Position numbers and translations under genes: made by a program
Notes under the pieces: model-generated
Database searches by the model: none
What the model saw: only the letters and a program-made list of their open reading frames with translations
Told to the model about the DNA's origin: nothing
Shown: positions 12,701 to 24,664 of the stretch, in pieces
How positions within the stretch are numbered: position 1 is the stretch's first letter
Layout: each line of letters begins with the position of its first letter
Assembly: GCA_022376515.1 (NCBI GenBank)
Contig: WTXI01000005.1
Location: 1,364,001 to 1,428,000 of the forward strand
Direction: 5' to 3'
DNA length: 64,000 nucleotides
DNA from: Lactifluus volemus
Lineage: Eukaryota > Basidiomycota > Agaricomycetes > Russulales > Russulaceae

Positions 12701-13526
12701 TGATTATTTTCTGTACCAGTAGTCCATTTTGTGTTGTCGTTCATCATTATACCCCAGGATCTGATAGTGTATTTGGATTATGCATGTATCCTACTAGATA
12801 TGCTGACTTTGTTGTTGGAATTACACTTGCGACACCTCAGGTTGCCAAAAGGGGTAAGTTACCTGTAAGTTGGTACGTATCACCACGTGATATTGTTCCG
12901 TGACCATTCTGAGACCTATTGTTTCGCCCTCCCTTACCCTTTTTTTTGGATGTGCTTGAGCTGATTCCCACAAGATAATTTAACAAATGCATGTGGCCAC
13001 GAAACGATGAGTGGAAGGCCAGTGACATTATGATTGCAAGGTCAAAGTTGAGATGACGCTCCTTACACTCCGTTGACTGGGCCTGTGGCAAGGGTATTTT
13101 TGGGCTGTTCTTGTGAGAGATTTGAAGTTGTGGATGTCGAGGGAAAAGAAGAGGCTTGTGCTGTAGTATGAGGAGCCGGGGATGAAGCTGAAGCTCGATG
13201 AAGTCGATGATTGAGACGGAATCAAAATTGGTGAACTTGAGAGCGTGTAGTTTTAGCCGAGGATAATCTTCTGCGTTGTCAACTCACTTAAGATATCGCT
13301 TGAACCACAACGCCAACATGCATCTCCAGAGTTTTCCGACACTCCATAATATTTTCTATCGGTTCTTTGGCTTAAAAAACTGTACTGTCAGTTGCTCCCA
13401 AATCGGGTCTGGCGGAAGCCCACCAATTTTGCGAGCGTTGAGCTGGCACTTTGGGGGTACCATTTCTATAAGGTCCGAGTCCTGAACAGTTGGCCGCCTC
13501 TCATCTATATCAGAACCAGTTATTGT
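12701..13526. other. Intergenic, no gene seen
   Basis: Follows RAD23 copy 2. Only short overlapping frames without motifs; nothing supportable as a gene. Confidence 0.5.
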
Positions 13527-13582
13527 CCGGTGCAAGCCTTGCACCGGAACATAGCTATACAAACGGTTGCTCCGAGCAACCG
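13527..13582. repeat. Two perfect short palindromes upstream of PLB-1
   Basis: CCGGTGCAAG-c-CTTGCACCGG (13527-13547, 10-bp arms, 1-nt centre) and CGGTTGCTC-c-GAGCAACCG (13564-13582, 9-bp arms, 1-nt centre) sit 16 bp apart, about 90-145 bp before the PLB-1 start. The second starts CGG and ends CCG like a Zn2Cys6-type palindromic site. The PLB-2 upstream region shares only the sequence after the second palindrome. Confidence 0.5.
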
Positions 13583-16500
13583 AATTGACCGAAAGATGTT
13601 GATTGAATAACGATATAATTGACAGGTCTTTCAGCGCTCGTTTCAAGTCCTTCTTCTTCCCATGCTTGACCCATGCTGCGCTCTTTTTACCTATCCATCC
13701 TCGCCCTCGCTCTCCTAGCGTACGCCAACAACGGGTCAGTCACGACTATGCCCGCTCGTCAACCAACCCTGTCCTGACGTGACCATCAACCCGCTCGTAC
13801 GTTCTTTCAACCCCAAGAATCAATCCCTACACCCGCGCGAAGAAGATTACGTTAACACCCGTTTGACCACCGTCATCCCCAACGAGTGGCAAAACTGGGT
13901 CGGCGATGGTTCCGCCATTGGTTATGACCTCTCTGCATTCAAAAACACTTCGTTCCCCAGGATCGGTCTTGCGCTCAGCGGAGGTGGGGCTCGCGGTGCG
14001 CAGTATGGCGCTGGGGTTCTCTCTGCACTGGATGGGCGGAATCAGCGTCGAAGGCTGCTGGCACAGGTGGCCTCTTGCAGGTCTCATCGTATTTGGCTGG
14101 ACTCTCAGGTCCGTGTCACTTTCTCTCTTTCTTGCTCCCTTTGTTTTCTGTCCTTGAGATTTGGGGTATTCCCGGGTCTAGGGCATGCACATGTGTTTTT
14201 AGTGAAGCAATGAGGATGTGTCTAACATAATTTACCTTTGACAATCATGCAGGAGGCTCGTGGCTCCTCGGGTCGCTTTACATGAACGATTTCCCCCCTA
14301 TCAGGGAGCTCGTACAAGGGAACGGAAACAACTTGACTGGCTGGCTGCTTGACATTGCATTCACCACACCAGATGGAGACAACCTCCTTTCCAAAATGAA
14401 TCAGTATTGGTTTGGGAGTATTCTCTGGAGCGTCGTTGCCAAAGGCGCCACAGGAATGTAAGTCCAGCCAACCAACCACTCACCCTCTTGATGTATGCTG
14501 AGTCCATCATACCTTCCCCCAGAGATACGAGCGTGACCGACCCCTGGGCGCGCATGATATCGTATCATTTTCTAAACCAGACGACTCGCAATAACTTTTT
14601 ACGAACAACTCGGCCCACGGCGCGGGTCAATTGTGGTCCACGGTCCCACTTCTTCCGTCCTGGCAGCAGTATCAAATACCCTTCCCGATAATCCAAACCA
14701 ATTCGCGACCCGTCGGTTCGAATCTGACAACAGCCCTTTCACCAACTTCCGCCGTGTACGAGGTGAATCGAGTTTTTTTTTCTCTCCGTCCCTCTGTCCC
14801 CCATAGTTGTGACCTGACCCCGCTGGTTATTATTTAGATAACGCCCATGGAGTGGGGTTCTTGGGATCCACAGCTTTCTGCCATGATGAACCTGTCATAT
14901 GCAGGCACTCATTTGACCAATGGGCAGCCTGACAACAACACAGCATGTGTCACCGGATTTGACGACACGGGTTTTATGATGGGCACCAGTGCCAGCTTGT
15001 TCAACGTGAGCCCATTTATTGACGGATTAATCTTGATGGCCATCTTAGTTGATGCATACCACATGGCATTAGCAAATTATCGATAGGGTCCACAATACCG
15101 TGCAAGGGTTGAGTCCTAGCGTATCAAAGGCTATTTTCTCTTTACTCAACCGGCAACTTTCCGTGCTTCGGACTCGCGCTGACGATGTAGCAAATTGGCC
15201 CAACGTACGCTGCCCGTTTCCCTCACGACAGACAGGACGCAACTGATTTACGGTCACCACCTTCTCAATACGATAGCCTTTCTATAACCTTGCTGGGAAA
15301 GCCAACTTCCAGGATCTACATTCCAAGTGGTTGGAGCTCATTGATGGCTCTTCGAATCAGGAGAACATGCCTCTAGGCCAGCTATTCGTGAAGGCGAGGA
15401 ACTTGGACGTCGTGGTTGGCATCGAAACTAGCGTAGATCTCACGGCGACTAATTGGCCAAAGTAAAGTTTCGTTTACTCACCATCCCTTGGTTGAAGACT
15501 GACTTCAAAATCGATCCAGTGGCACCGGCCCGACCCTGTCTGCTGCTAGAATTACCGACTTACTACAGTCTTCACATCAAGTGTTCCCGCCGCTACCCGG
15601 TAGCCAAGCAGAGTTCATCTCCATGGGTGTGAACCTGCGTCCCACTTTCTTCGGTTGCTTCCCCACTCAGAACCCCCCGGAATATCCGATGATGATCTGG
15701 TTCCCAAGTTCACCACCGCTGAATGGCGATAAGCCTGTCATCAAGTAAGGCCTCTCTCATCGTAATCATCACTACTAAATAAATCACACACTCACCTACT
15801 CCCCAACTTCTTACAGCACGCCAACCTTCACATTGCAGTTTTCGCAGGCGCACACGCAACTCTTCCTAGACCAGGTCTACGCCAATGCGATCGGCGGCTT
15901 CGTGCCTAACTCCAACATCCCCGACCCAAACTTTGGCAGGTGCCTACAGTGCGCTGCCATCGATCGGGCGCGATACCGAATCAACCCGCCTATGGCACGC
16001 TCCGATTTTTGTACTCAGTGTTTCACACAATACTGCTTCGACCCAAATAATCCGTCAAGCTCCTCAGAGTTACCGGGACGGGTGCTCGCGTTTGAAAACC
16101 CAGACCCGCAGGGTGTGTCTGCCCTGTCAAGCTTCCTATCGCGGGGCAAGGTGGGACTCATCGTTGGCTTCCTCGTCGCGGTTCTTTTAATTGCTGCCAT
16201 TTGCACCTTCTTGTGCGTCTCTCTCCTAACAATTGAAATATTCGAATTGCTGATGCTTTGCTTTGCAGAATAAGGAGAAAGCGTCGTCAGTCTCGCACAG
16301 CCGAGTACCAAGAGGTGGTGGGACTCCACGATGAAGATGAGCTGCCGTTCATGCGGCACGATTTGCAGAGAGAAAGTGGAACATCAGGACTTTCGAGTCC
16401 GTTCGAGTTGGGACACTTAGACTGGCAGGTCACGCCGTATGTGCCCGAAGAACATCGAGAGCTTGATCCAGCTCCAGAAGGAAACACGCCTACAACGACA

Positions 16501-16830
16501 TAGTCGCGGGATAGGAACACGGGGATTAGCAACTTCGAGGCGGGGATCGAACCAGTGGACGTTTGTGGCGTCACACCATGGCTATTATAACAGAGAATCA
16601 TTGCACGTGTTTTCTTCATGGACAAGCTTACCCTTGGACTCTCTCATTATTATTATGAAACCACGGCGTTCTATTTTGAATTCCTAGATCATTTTTACGT
16701 AACCCACGATGGACATTGACGAATCGTTCATGCACGATTTATACCCGTACTGAAGACAGCACTGCAGAGTATGGAATTTAGTATGTACAAGGACATTTCT
16801 TTCACTGATGTGCCGTGAGCCTTCCTACTT
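13581..16830 (+). repeat. Segmental duplication, copy 1 (phospholipase B unit)
   Basis: This stretch is highly similar, introns and flanks included, to 35349-38585 in the same orientation. Similarity begins at CGAATTGACCGAAAGA upstream and fades after the shared GTATGTACAA(G/A)GACATTTCT about 300 bp past the stop codon. Confidence 0.88.
13673..16503 (+). CDS. Phospholipase B / lysophospholipase, membrane-anchored, PLB-1 (frame-broken copy)
   Basis: Hydrolyses acyl chains of phospholipids and lysophospholipids at the cell surface. A signal peptide (SFYLSILALALLAYANNG) is followed by VRSFNPKNQSLHPREEDYV, the oxyanion/Arg region LALSGGGARGAQYGAG, the serine nucleophile motif GLSG/GSWLLGSLYMNDF across an intron, and the aspartate region LIDGSSNQENMPLGQ. 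A Cys-rich module (CLQCAAIDRARYR, CTQCFTQYC) precedes one TM helix (LIVGFLVAVLLIAAICTFL) and a basic stop-transfer IRRKRRQ with an acidic tail. Compared with PLB-2 it lacks single bases at about 13743 and 13753 (leader), 14045 (RNQTSK region) and 14600. As written it stops early, so it is either a pseudogene or error-affected. About eight short introns. Confidence 0.85.
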
Positions 16831-17425
16831 GCCAAAGTGCCTCCACTCTCGCTCGATCTTTCTTTATTCCGCTTCCTATTTCCTAAACCCCTTTCATCCA
16901 AGTTGAGAGCGCAACATAATCAAGCGCTAGTCGTGTCGGGCTCCGTTGTGCCCTAGCAGGCAAGGTTTAAGCCGACAACGTCGGCAGCATCCCTGGTCTT
17001 CGTAATTAGATTTACCTAAACGCGTCAGCTAAATATAGTAACGATGATATAAGCAAAGCTGCGCTAGACGCTGGCGCCCACGTAAACTGTAAGAAAAGCA
17101 CAATTTTGAAGCCTGACCAGCCTCATAACGGCCCTCTCAATATGTCACCCTGATGATAACTTTTTTTTTTGCCAATGTGTATCGAAAGAAAATCCGGTTC
17201 AATCGTGGAAAGGGGCGGGTCGCTTTCTATTGGTGCCAACACAGGGACCCCAACGGTCGTTTCGTCATCTTCGTATGCTTCTCGATGCACTGGTAACATA
17301 CAGCTTTTCCGTACCTGGGTTATCGGCCAATTTGTACTAGTGATCACTGGCGGGCACCTTTGGTTCACCGGCTCACACGGGACTTCATAATCGCGATTGC
17401 GTGGTATACTAGGTACTCACCTCAG
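16831..17425. other. Intergenic, no gene seen
   Basis: Between the end of the duplicated PLB unit and the TATA box of the next gene. I see no coding pattern. Confidence 0.5.
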
Positions 17426-17432
17426 TATATAA
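17426..17432 (+). promoter_or_regulatory. TATA box of the SnoaL-like gene
   Basis: TATATAA 64 bp before the ATG at 17496, a normal spacing for a fungal core promoter with a short 5' leader. Confidence 0.5.
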
Positions 17433-17495
17433 GGACCCAAGTCTAACCACATAGACATAAACCTCATCCCAGATACAGATTGATTTTAACATACG

Positions 17496-18031
17496 ATGTC
17501 TCAGCCATACGTATTTCCCGCATCCCCTTCTCGTCAAGTGAAAGCCGTGCAAGACTACATGAACTATGTCTCTGTATTCGACATCGACAACCTCAGTACC
17601 CTGATAACGGACAGCTTTACCCAGACGACGTTGCCCTCTAACCTGGGTGTTCCCGTCAGGACCAAGGACGAGAATTTTGCTGTCCTGAAGGAGGTAAAAG
17701 GCATACTCAAAGGAAAGATGGATGTAAGCAAATTTCAGAAAGCCAGTTGAGCCTGGTCTCGTTTTGACAGCCACTGTCTTGGGCAGGTGACCATCTACGA
17801 TGTGAACGATGGAGTGGGGAGGACTTGGGTCTATGTACCTTTTCTCATTATTGATAAATGACACTACTAATGATCGATGTTCAGGGAAAGGTAGACTCAT
17901 TCAATATGGAAACAATCTTCCTCTTTCAATTCGGTGAAGGACCCGATGCAGACAAGATCATCTCCCTCACGGAATTTGTTGATGGTAAGAGATACCCAGG
18001 GCTCAAGACCATTGCGCCAGTCTCCACTTGA
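17496..18031 (+). CDS. Small NTF2-like/SnoaL-like domain protein
   Basis: Three exons: 17496 to about 17723 (MSQPYVFPASPSRQVKAVQD to ILKGKMD), about 17788-17835 (VTIYDVNDGVGRTWVY) and about 17885-18031 (GKVDSFNMETIFLFQF, then IISLTEFVDG), with clean GTAAGC...GCAG and GTACC...TCAG introns. The spliced product is about 140 residues. The alpha-helical N-terminus with DIDNLSTLITDSFTQTTLP followed by three strands, the last reading FLFQFGEG and ending in EFVD, is the layout of the NTF2-like superfamily, in fungi often uncharacterised SnoaL-like proteins. No catalytic residue can be assigned. It lies inside the PLB-NLR interval of the first block; nothing like it was recognised at the matching place in the second. 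Confidence 0.7.
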
Positions 18032-18529
18032 GAATAGGGGTAGAGTTGTGGATGATCCTAGATTGGCCCATAAGTCAACATCTACAGTTTTGATCCAATT
18101 TCTGTAGTTCTAATTGTACTCTTGAACCCCTTGTTCTTGTACCTTACATGTCTTGATCAAGTTTCGTAAGAGAGTTTGTAGTGCGCTATCGCGTTATCCC
18201 CAAAGACAACTTGCCGCATGATAAGGTACATTTCGGTGAATTTCATTGTATTCCGTGTGGCGCTGGCACTCTGGCAGGGGCGTATGGGAAGGGCAGAGCA
18301 GTGGCGATACCTCGCTGCTGTGGGGGTGCGCCCTGTGAGTTTGGACCAGATGCCAGTGTTGAGAAGAAAGATCAGTTGCAACGCTTCGCTGCTCTATTGT
18401 TGCACAATTAGGGAGTCCTTAGAAAGAATTTTGTATGGATGTGAAAGTAATCCTATGAAAGAAGTGGGTACCATGGGGGAAGATGCAAGGTGCGGGGAAC
18501 CAGAGGCGAGATTGTAGTAGCACAGCACC
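18032..18529. other. Intergenic, no gene seen
   Basis: Follows the SnoaL-like gene; no motif found. It may include the decayed 3' end of NLR-1. Confidence 0.4.
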
Positions 18530-19940
18530 GTGGCTCAGAATAGTGATCGCTTGAGGCCGATGCGATGCCCATCCGGGGAGAATACAACAAAGCTCGATAT
18601 CCTACACGCGAATCGTGTGATCGGCCGAGGCCGATGCGATGTGCTGCCCGATCTCGACAGAGAAGATCGGTATCCCAGTGAATGGGCCTTCTGCAACCTT
18701 TCCCGTGGTGGAATACAACGTGCAAATTGAGTGATCGACAGAAGCCGATGCAATGCGGTGGCCATCCGGGGGAAATGCAACAAGATGCGGAGAAAATGTA
18801 GCGGTGAAGACGTCATTGTAGTGTCCAGCAAGCACTACTCTTCAAGCGAACAACTTCCAGCCAGACAGAAACTTTGTCTCAAAGACCCGGAGCGATTCCA
18901 GTTTCGTCAAAAGGAAACCCAGATATTCTAAATGATTGACCCAGAAAACGCAAGCATGCAGTTTGGCGATTCGAGAGTCAGGGAGTTCCTTCTGAAGACA
19001 CAAGCGGCTTGGTTTTTCCGAGCTGAAAGCATATTTGGTATCATCCATGTAGATGGTGTCGAAGGATAGTATAGCGTTGGCGAACACACGTTAGATATCA
19101 TCCTCTGGCCTTGACGTGACTAATATGCGGAGTGACAATAGAAGGTCGACGAGACGTCGAGCATGAAATGTGTGTAGTCCGTTTTCCCCAACCGCATCTC
19201 CACTCTCATCCAATGCGTCGATAACAAGGAGTATAGGGCCGGGAAGTGGTTGGTTCAAGTTCCTGAGGCGTTCGAGAAGGAGGCGTTCAAAAAGCGTACG
19301 ATAGTCTCTGCTACTGCGAAGAGACGGATAATCTTTAACCACCCTCCAGAGCGCGAAGTTGAAGGTAGCATGGCGATCAGAGAGATCCCGTGCAAGAGGG
19401 AGTCGTGAAGAACTGGTAAGTATCGTGTTATACTATACGACCACGCTCTCGTCCTATGCCACATGTTGGGGTATGCTCCGTACGGATCGCGTATGCCATA
19501 TTCTCTCCCTATAGGTAATAGTAGCATAAAAGCGTCTTTTCCCCTAGTAGTAGGGTCTTGAGACGGGGAAGGTTGCGCGCTCGGAGGACTGGCAAGAGAG
19601 GGAGCATTGATACTTATACGAGCTTGATCGTAAATATACGTACAAGTGACCTAGAACTTGAATGGAAGCAAGGCTGATTGGGTTTCGCTGACATCGGCCC
19701 TGCCAATAGACGCAATTCCAGAGTGTTGGGGTACTTGAGGACTTGGTCTGTGGTAACGGTTATCAGCGGGAGACATCGGACAGGAGTGAATTTGGCATAC
19801 GACTCGAAGTTGGAGGGTACTCAGGCTGTGTTTGAATGCCCCACGCTCGGAAGCACAACCTTTTGGAAAACACTTTACTATATTGTCGAGTTGCTTCCGG
19901 GGTATAGGATCTGTTCGTTTGGGGCCCATCATGAAAGTCC
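18530..19940 (-). pseudogene. Decayed NACHT-WD40 (NLR-like) gene, NLR-1
   Basis: Remnants in the order of NLR-2. Upstream (19940-19650) is a segment with LPLITVTTDQVLKYP, matching the NLR-2 first exon. Next come SSRDYRTLFERLLLERLR and the Walker B stretch PILLVIDALDESGDAVGENG with ILVTSRPEDD (19342-19091). A post-NACHT piece (SRIAKLHACVFWVNHLEYLG, 19087-18842) and about three broken WD40 blades (GHRIASASVDHSI, IGQHIASASADHTIRV) follow. The P-loop, most of the region between NACHT and WD40, and most blades are missing. Large deletions, not just one-base breaks, separate it from NLR-2, so this one is a true relic. Confidence 0.75.
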
Positions 19941-20563
19941 GTGGTTATCACCATGCCTTTTCTTCATCGATGTCTCACGTTGGACTCGGAATTCAGCTCC
20001 CTGATCCCCCCCATCTTATGTTAGTGCCTGCACCTGCACCTCGACTCAAGAACTCCATTAATGAACTTGGTGACGAGCTTTTGAACCATCAGGAGTTGAA
20101 TACATTTAGGCTTATAGCCTAAAAGTGTACAAAGTACGTAATATTGTGTCGAGAGCGGGCGGCAGCCTGAGGCTACAGGCCAATGGATTAGAAACTATCG
20201 GTCAAAGAATGAGTCATCGGAAGCGAGATGATCGGCAAAGAAAGAGCGCAACGCTCTTTCGAATGATAACCATACCAATAAAACCTAACTGGCTGCGCCC
20301 TTCTTATAGAGAGTGAAAGTCTACATGACAAAGCGGTGAGGGGCGTAACACGAGATGAGAAGACAAGGAATTGCACGAGGTAAGGGTTTACTGTTCCAAA
20401 GGAACAAAGGCAGGCGAGGAAAGATAATTATAGACAGAAAGGGAACCAGAGAAAGGTAGCAGTGTTAGGCATGGAAGGAGGCGAGGTGTGTGAATTACTG
20501 ACGACGAAACGTGAATTTATGATGACGTCATCCAATCCTCTGAATGAGGACATCCGCCTCGCG
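19941..20563. other. Intergenic, no gene seen
   Basis: Between the NLR-1 relic and the LINE tail. It contains a perfect CRE palindrome TGACGTCA at 20523-20530. No coding pattern. Confidence 0.5.
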
Positions 20564-20591
20564 TTTTTTTTTTTTTTTTTTTTTTTTTTTT
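20564..20591 (-). repeat. LINE poly(A) tail
   Basis: A run of 28 T on the plus strand directly after CATCCGCCTCGCG. It marks the 3' end of the minus-strand LINE. Confidence 0.9.
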
Positions 20592-20766
20592 GAATCAGCA
20601 TTTATATAGCGCTGCATGTTTACATGGAACAAAGACGCACTTGGCCGCGTTTGCTAACTACCTAACTAAGCGACCTGGTGTCGGGGGGGGGTACAATGTA
20701 TGTAAAGGGTGGAAGTGTGTGGAGGGTGGAGGTGAGAATATCTGGGCCGGCGATCGCCCGAGGCGC

Positions 20767-23700
20767 TCAGCCATAGTCTTCTGGTATGGCATCTTGTCTC
20801 CGGGGTCGGACACACGCTTGTGTCTCTTCGATGAATTTTGCGAGGGCTGCGCCACCCGCTTCGGTTCCGAAGATGATGTTGGGTGAAAGTGTGGGTGCCG
20901 CTGGTCGGAGGAAATGTTCCCGCGCCTCTGCGAAAAGAGGACAGTTGCAGATGACGTGGAGCGGTGTCTGTAGGGCTGTCTGTCCGCATGGGCAGCCGTG
21001 AGGGTCCGGGGCCCTTGGCCGATGTCTGGCGTTGTATTCCCCTGTGAAAGCGTGCTCAGTAAGGAGTCTAATAGCAGTACAAAATACCGGTCGAGCAAAA
21101 CCGGCAATTCCTGTCATGAACTCTGGGGGATGGCCCGAAGGTGGGTGGTGTAGGGCCCAGTAAGCGGGGTTGCAGCGGGGGTCTCTGAGCCAAATTTGTT
21201 CCCACTCTGTGAGAGCTTCGAGCTTGGTCTTTGTGCGGAGGGCTGTGATCGTGAGTGGGGCATCGTGGGCTGGAGGCTGTGCGTTTGTTGCAGCCTCAAC
21301 CGCCATTTGCTGGAGGCGCAGCAAAGGGGCGAAGCTGGCCGTGCCCGGAACCCAGCGGATGGCCACCGAGGTTGTGGGGAACACGTCGAGGATGTCGGCG
21401 ATCATGTCACACACTACTTTGCATGCTGCAGCGTTGTCGTGCCTAATGGTGGACTGGCACCATGGGATAATGTGTTGGTCAGCTGTGTATAAGATGACTG
21501 AGGGGGAATGGGAGGTGGCCAGCATATCTCTGGCCAGCTCCGCTGCAGCTGCGAGTGCCGCGAATGCTGCGTCCCTGTGCGAGGCACTCTGGCCGAGAAT
21601 GGAGATGTGTGAGGCTGTTTCTCTCCCATTCTTGTAACCGATCGCAGTGCCCATCCACAGTGGGGATGTTTGTGCTGGGTTAGGTCCTAAACCGCGGCAG
21701 TAGACCAGGATCTGGTCCTTCCGGCCGTAGTGGGCCCTGGAGATCATGTTGGTCAGGCGTTTACGGTCCTCGCCTTTGCACGGGTTGTGGGTGATTGTGA
21801 ACCGGTCTGCCGGGGGCATGCACCGCTTCCAGGGGGGGTGATCGAGACAGGGTGGTAGCCGGCACTCTGCTGGGACGCGGGAACTGAGCCTGTGGATGCA
21901 GGTATCGAGTGGTCGGGCCGGCATCGGGTAAGGAAGCGGGACGCCGCTGCCTTCCGCCAAGCACCACGGCGGGCCCAGCCTATGGAGGACTGGGGAGCTT
22001 TTCGGGAGGGTGAGTAACCTTATCGCGGCTTGGGTAGCTAATCTCTGTAACCGGATTTGGATTGGAGGGATGACTATCAGTTGGTGTAGTGGTTCTCGAG
22101 GGGTGCTTCTGAAAGCGCCCGTGATGATGCCCACAGCTGCGTTTTGGACCGTTTGGAGTGTCTTGATATGTTTCTGTTGACCCCAGAACCAAATAGGGGC
22201 GCCATAGGTTAGAGCCGGGATGCAAATTGCGTTGAACGCAAGACGCCAGCTGCCATGGTTGAGGCCTCTCACCGAGTTGCCCAGGAGCTGGAGGGCCTTG
22301 AGCGAGCTCTTTGTCCTAGAGGCAACTACAGAAATGTGTTTGTCCCAGGAGAGCTTGTGGTCGAAGTGTAGCCCCAGGTAGCGGACGTGGTCCGAAGCTG
22401 CAACCGAGTACAGGGTGTTGGGCGCCCAATCTGGGAGTAACAGAGATGTAGGGCGATCCCCATGGGTGGTTGGGTTGGCGCGGCGGCGAGAGAAGAAGAG
22501 TATCTCTGTTTTCTCTGGTTCAATGGTCAGTCCTGCCATCTGGCACCAGGTGTGGCACGCCGTGTAGCAGTCCCTGAGTCTCTGAGCCAAGATGTGGTAT
22601 GTGGGTGCTCTGGCAAAGATGTTACCATCATCGATGTACATGAGGAAGGTGGCATTTGTCCAGGATCTAGCCAGATGAAGCAGGGGGGAGGCATAGATAA
22701 TGGACAAGATAGGGGAGATAGGGGAGCCTTGCGGCGTGCCCATCTCCAGCTCAATGTCTTCCGAGGAGTAATTGTTGAAACGTAGGCGGACTGTCCTGTC
22801 CCGAAGGAAAGATGACGTCCAGTTACAGATCTGTGGGGAGAAGCCAAGGGAGTGGACCAGGGCCGAGAGTCTCGAGTGGTTGACATTGTCGAAGAAGCCC
22901 TGGATGTCAAAAAGCAGTGTGCCACAGACCCCTCCCAGAGCGTGTGCTGTCTCTATGTCATGGGTGAGGCAGAGACCAGCGTCGATCGTGGAGAAGAAGG
23001 GCCGCGCTCCAAGTTGGGTGGTGGGGATGAGGCCAAGGGCGGTGATGTCGTAGGTGAGCCGTTTCGCGACTACTTTCTCCAAGAGTTTCCCCAGGCACTC
23101 GAGAAGGGCCACTGGGCGGTAGCATTTTGGGAGACTATAGTCTTCCTTGCCGGGTTTGGGGACTATGGCAATTGTGGCTGATTTCCACGATCGAGGGTGG
23201 TGTCCGGCCTGCAAGCATGCTTCAAAAAGCGCTTGAAACCGCTCTGGGGATGCAGCAAAGGCCCACTTAACTAATTTGTAGTTGTGCCCTGATGGGCCTG
23301 GGGCGGAATTGTTGCTTGTGGGTCCCAAAGCGTCCGCAATCTCCGTAATGGTGATGGGAGCGTGTGGGTGGGTTTCCGCGTGGGGTGGGTCGTCTGGGAA
23401 GGTCTCTGGGACTCTTGTGGGTTGTGGATTAAAGAAACGTTGACTAAGGGCGCCAGCCATGAGGGCTGGTTGGTCAGATAGACCCGCCGCCGTCATCAAG
23501 GCTGGGATAAGACGTTGGCGTCTGCCGAAACGCCATTTGGCTGCCATCCACAGACGTTCTGAGGAGGCATCATGGAGGAAGTCATTGGCCCAATGGCGTT
23601 TTGCCGCTGCGACCTCCTTCCTGAGGAGTTTGTTGGCGTTTTTGCGTGCTTCCGGTTCCTGAGCGTCCCAAGCGACTGCCACCGCCCGATCACACGCATC

Positions 23701-24664
23701 ATCCCACCATGAAGCCCCTTTGGGTGAGTACTGTTTCCGTTTCTCAAACGAGGCCATGCTCATTTGTTCGATGTCATGGGTGAGTTGGAGTGCCGCCTGG
23801 TCTAAATCTTCCGCAGAGATGAGAGGGGGGGAAAACGAGGACACACCTCAAGGAACCAGCGGATCCAGAGATCCCTTGCCTCATCTGCAATCACAAACCG
23901 GGTGTGCTGCGGAAGGGGGTTGATCGCTGATTCCAAGATGTGTTGGTAGGTGGACCAGATGCCGGCATGGTCCGAGCCTATAGAGGCCGCGAAGTCGATG
24001 ACTGGGTCCTGGAAAGTGTCGTCGAGGATGGCAGCGGCATTGGTCCACACCAGGTCAAGCGTCGTATCGCGCTGATTACCTTCTCCCCTTCGAGTCGGGA
24101 TGCCTGGGGGGGTGGCCAGGGCCAGGTTCTGGCTAAAAGCCCATTCCTCTAAATCATCAGACCAGGGGGAGGACCGGATACCCGGGGGCGACCAAGAGTG
24201 AGAATGGGTGTTGAAGTCCCCGCCGATGATCGTGGGATCTCGGGGTTTGTTTCCATGTTGAGGATGTTGCCTAGTGAGGGGCGATGGCTCGTGTCATGGT
24301 AAATGTTGATGGCGCAGAAAGAGCTGGAGCCCAGATGGACATCCAGAGTGAGAATGTGATGGTTTGAGGTCAGGTCAAGACGGTTGGTGATGTTGAAGTG
24401 TGTCGAAGCGATGCGGCAGTATGCCATGACTTTGCATCGCACGCCTCGCTTCGTCTTTGGGTATATGCAGTCCCATTTTGGGTTAGCAGCCCCGCCCAGG
24501 ATGTCGACCCCTTCAGGGTCTGAGTCCGAGCGGGCTGTGCCAATTTTGTTGTACCATGGTTCTTGGACCAGGATGATATCAGCCCGTGTGTTAGTGTTGA
24601 GGAGGGAGTGGGTTGCCGCGTTACGGCGGCGCATATTGACAAATAGTAGGTTCACACACGCCAT
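20767..24664 (-). CDS. LINE ORF2: endonuclease, reverse transcriptase, RNase H-like domain
   Basis: Starts at MACVNLLFVNMRRRNAATH (24664), overlapping the end of ORF1 by 44 nt. The endonuclease part shows ADIILVQEPWYNKIG, IIGGDFNTHSHSW and GSDHAGIWSTY (to about 23900). Reverse transcriptase: YRPVALLECLGKLLEKVVAKRL, FDIQGFFDNVNH, GTPQGSPISPILSIIYASP and the catalytic loop MYIDDGN. Then an RNase H-like fold (about 21700-21250, ILYTADQH and the RWVPGTA strand) and a C-terminal Cys/His zinc motif CPCGQTALQTPLHVICNCPLF. Two one-base shifts, near 24240 (in the endonuclease) and near 23830 (at a C run between endonuclease and RT), split the frame. Otherwise the 1025-residue RT frame is open with all catalytic residues, so the element may be recent or even active. 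Confidence 0.92.
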
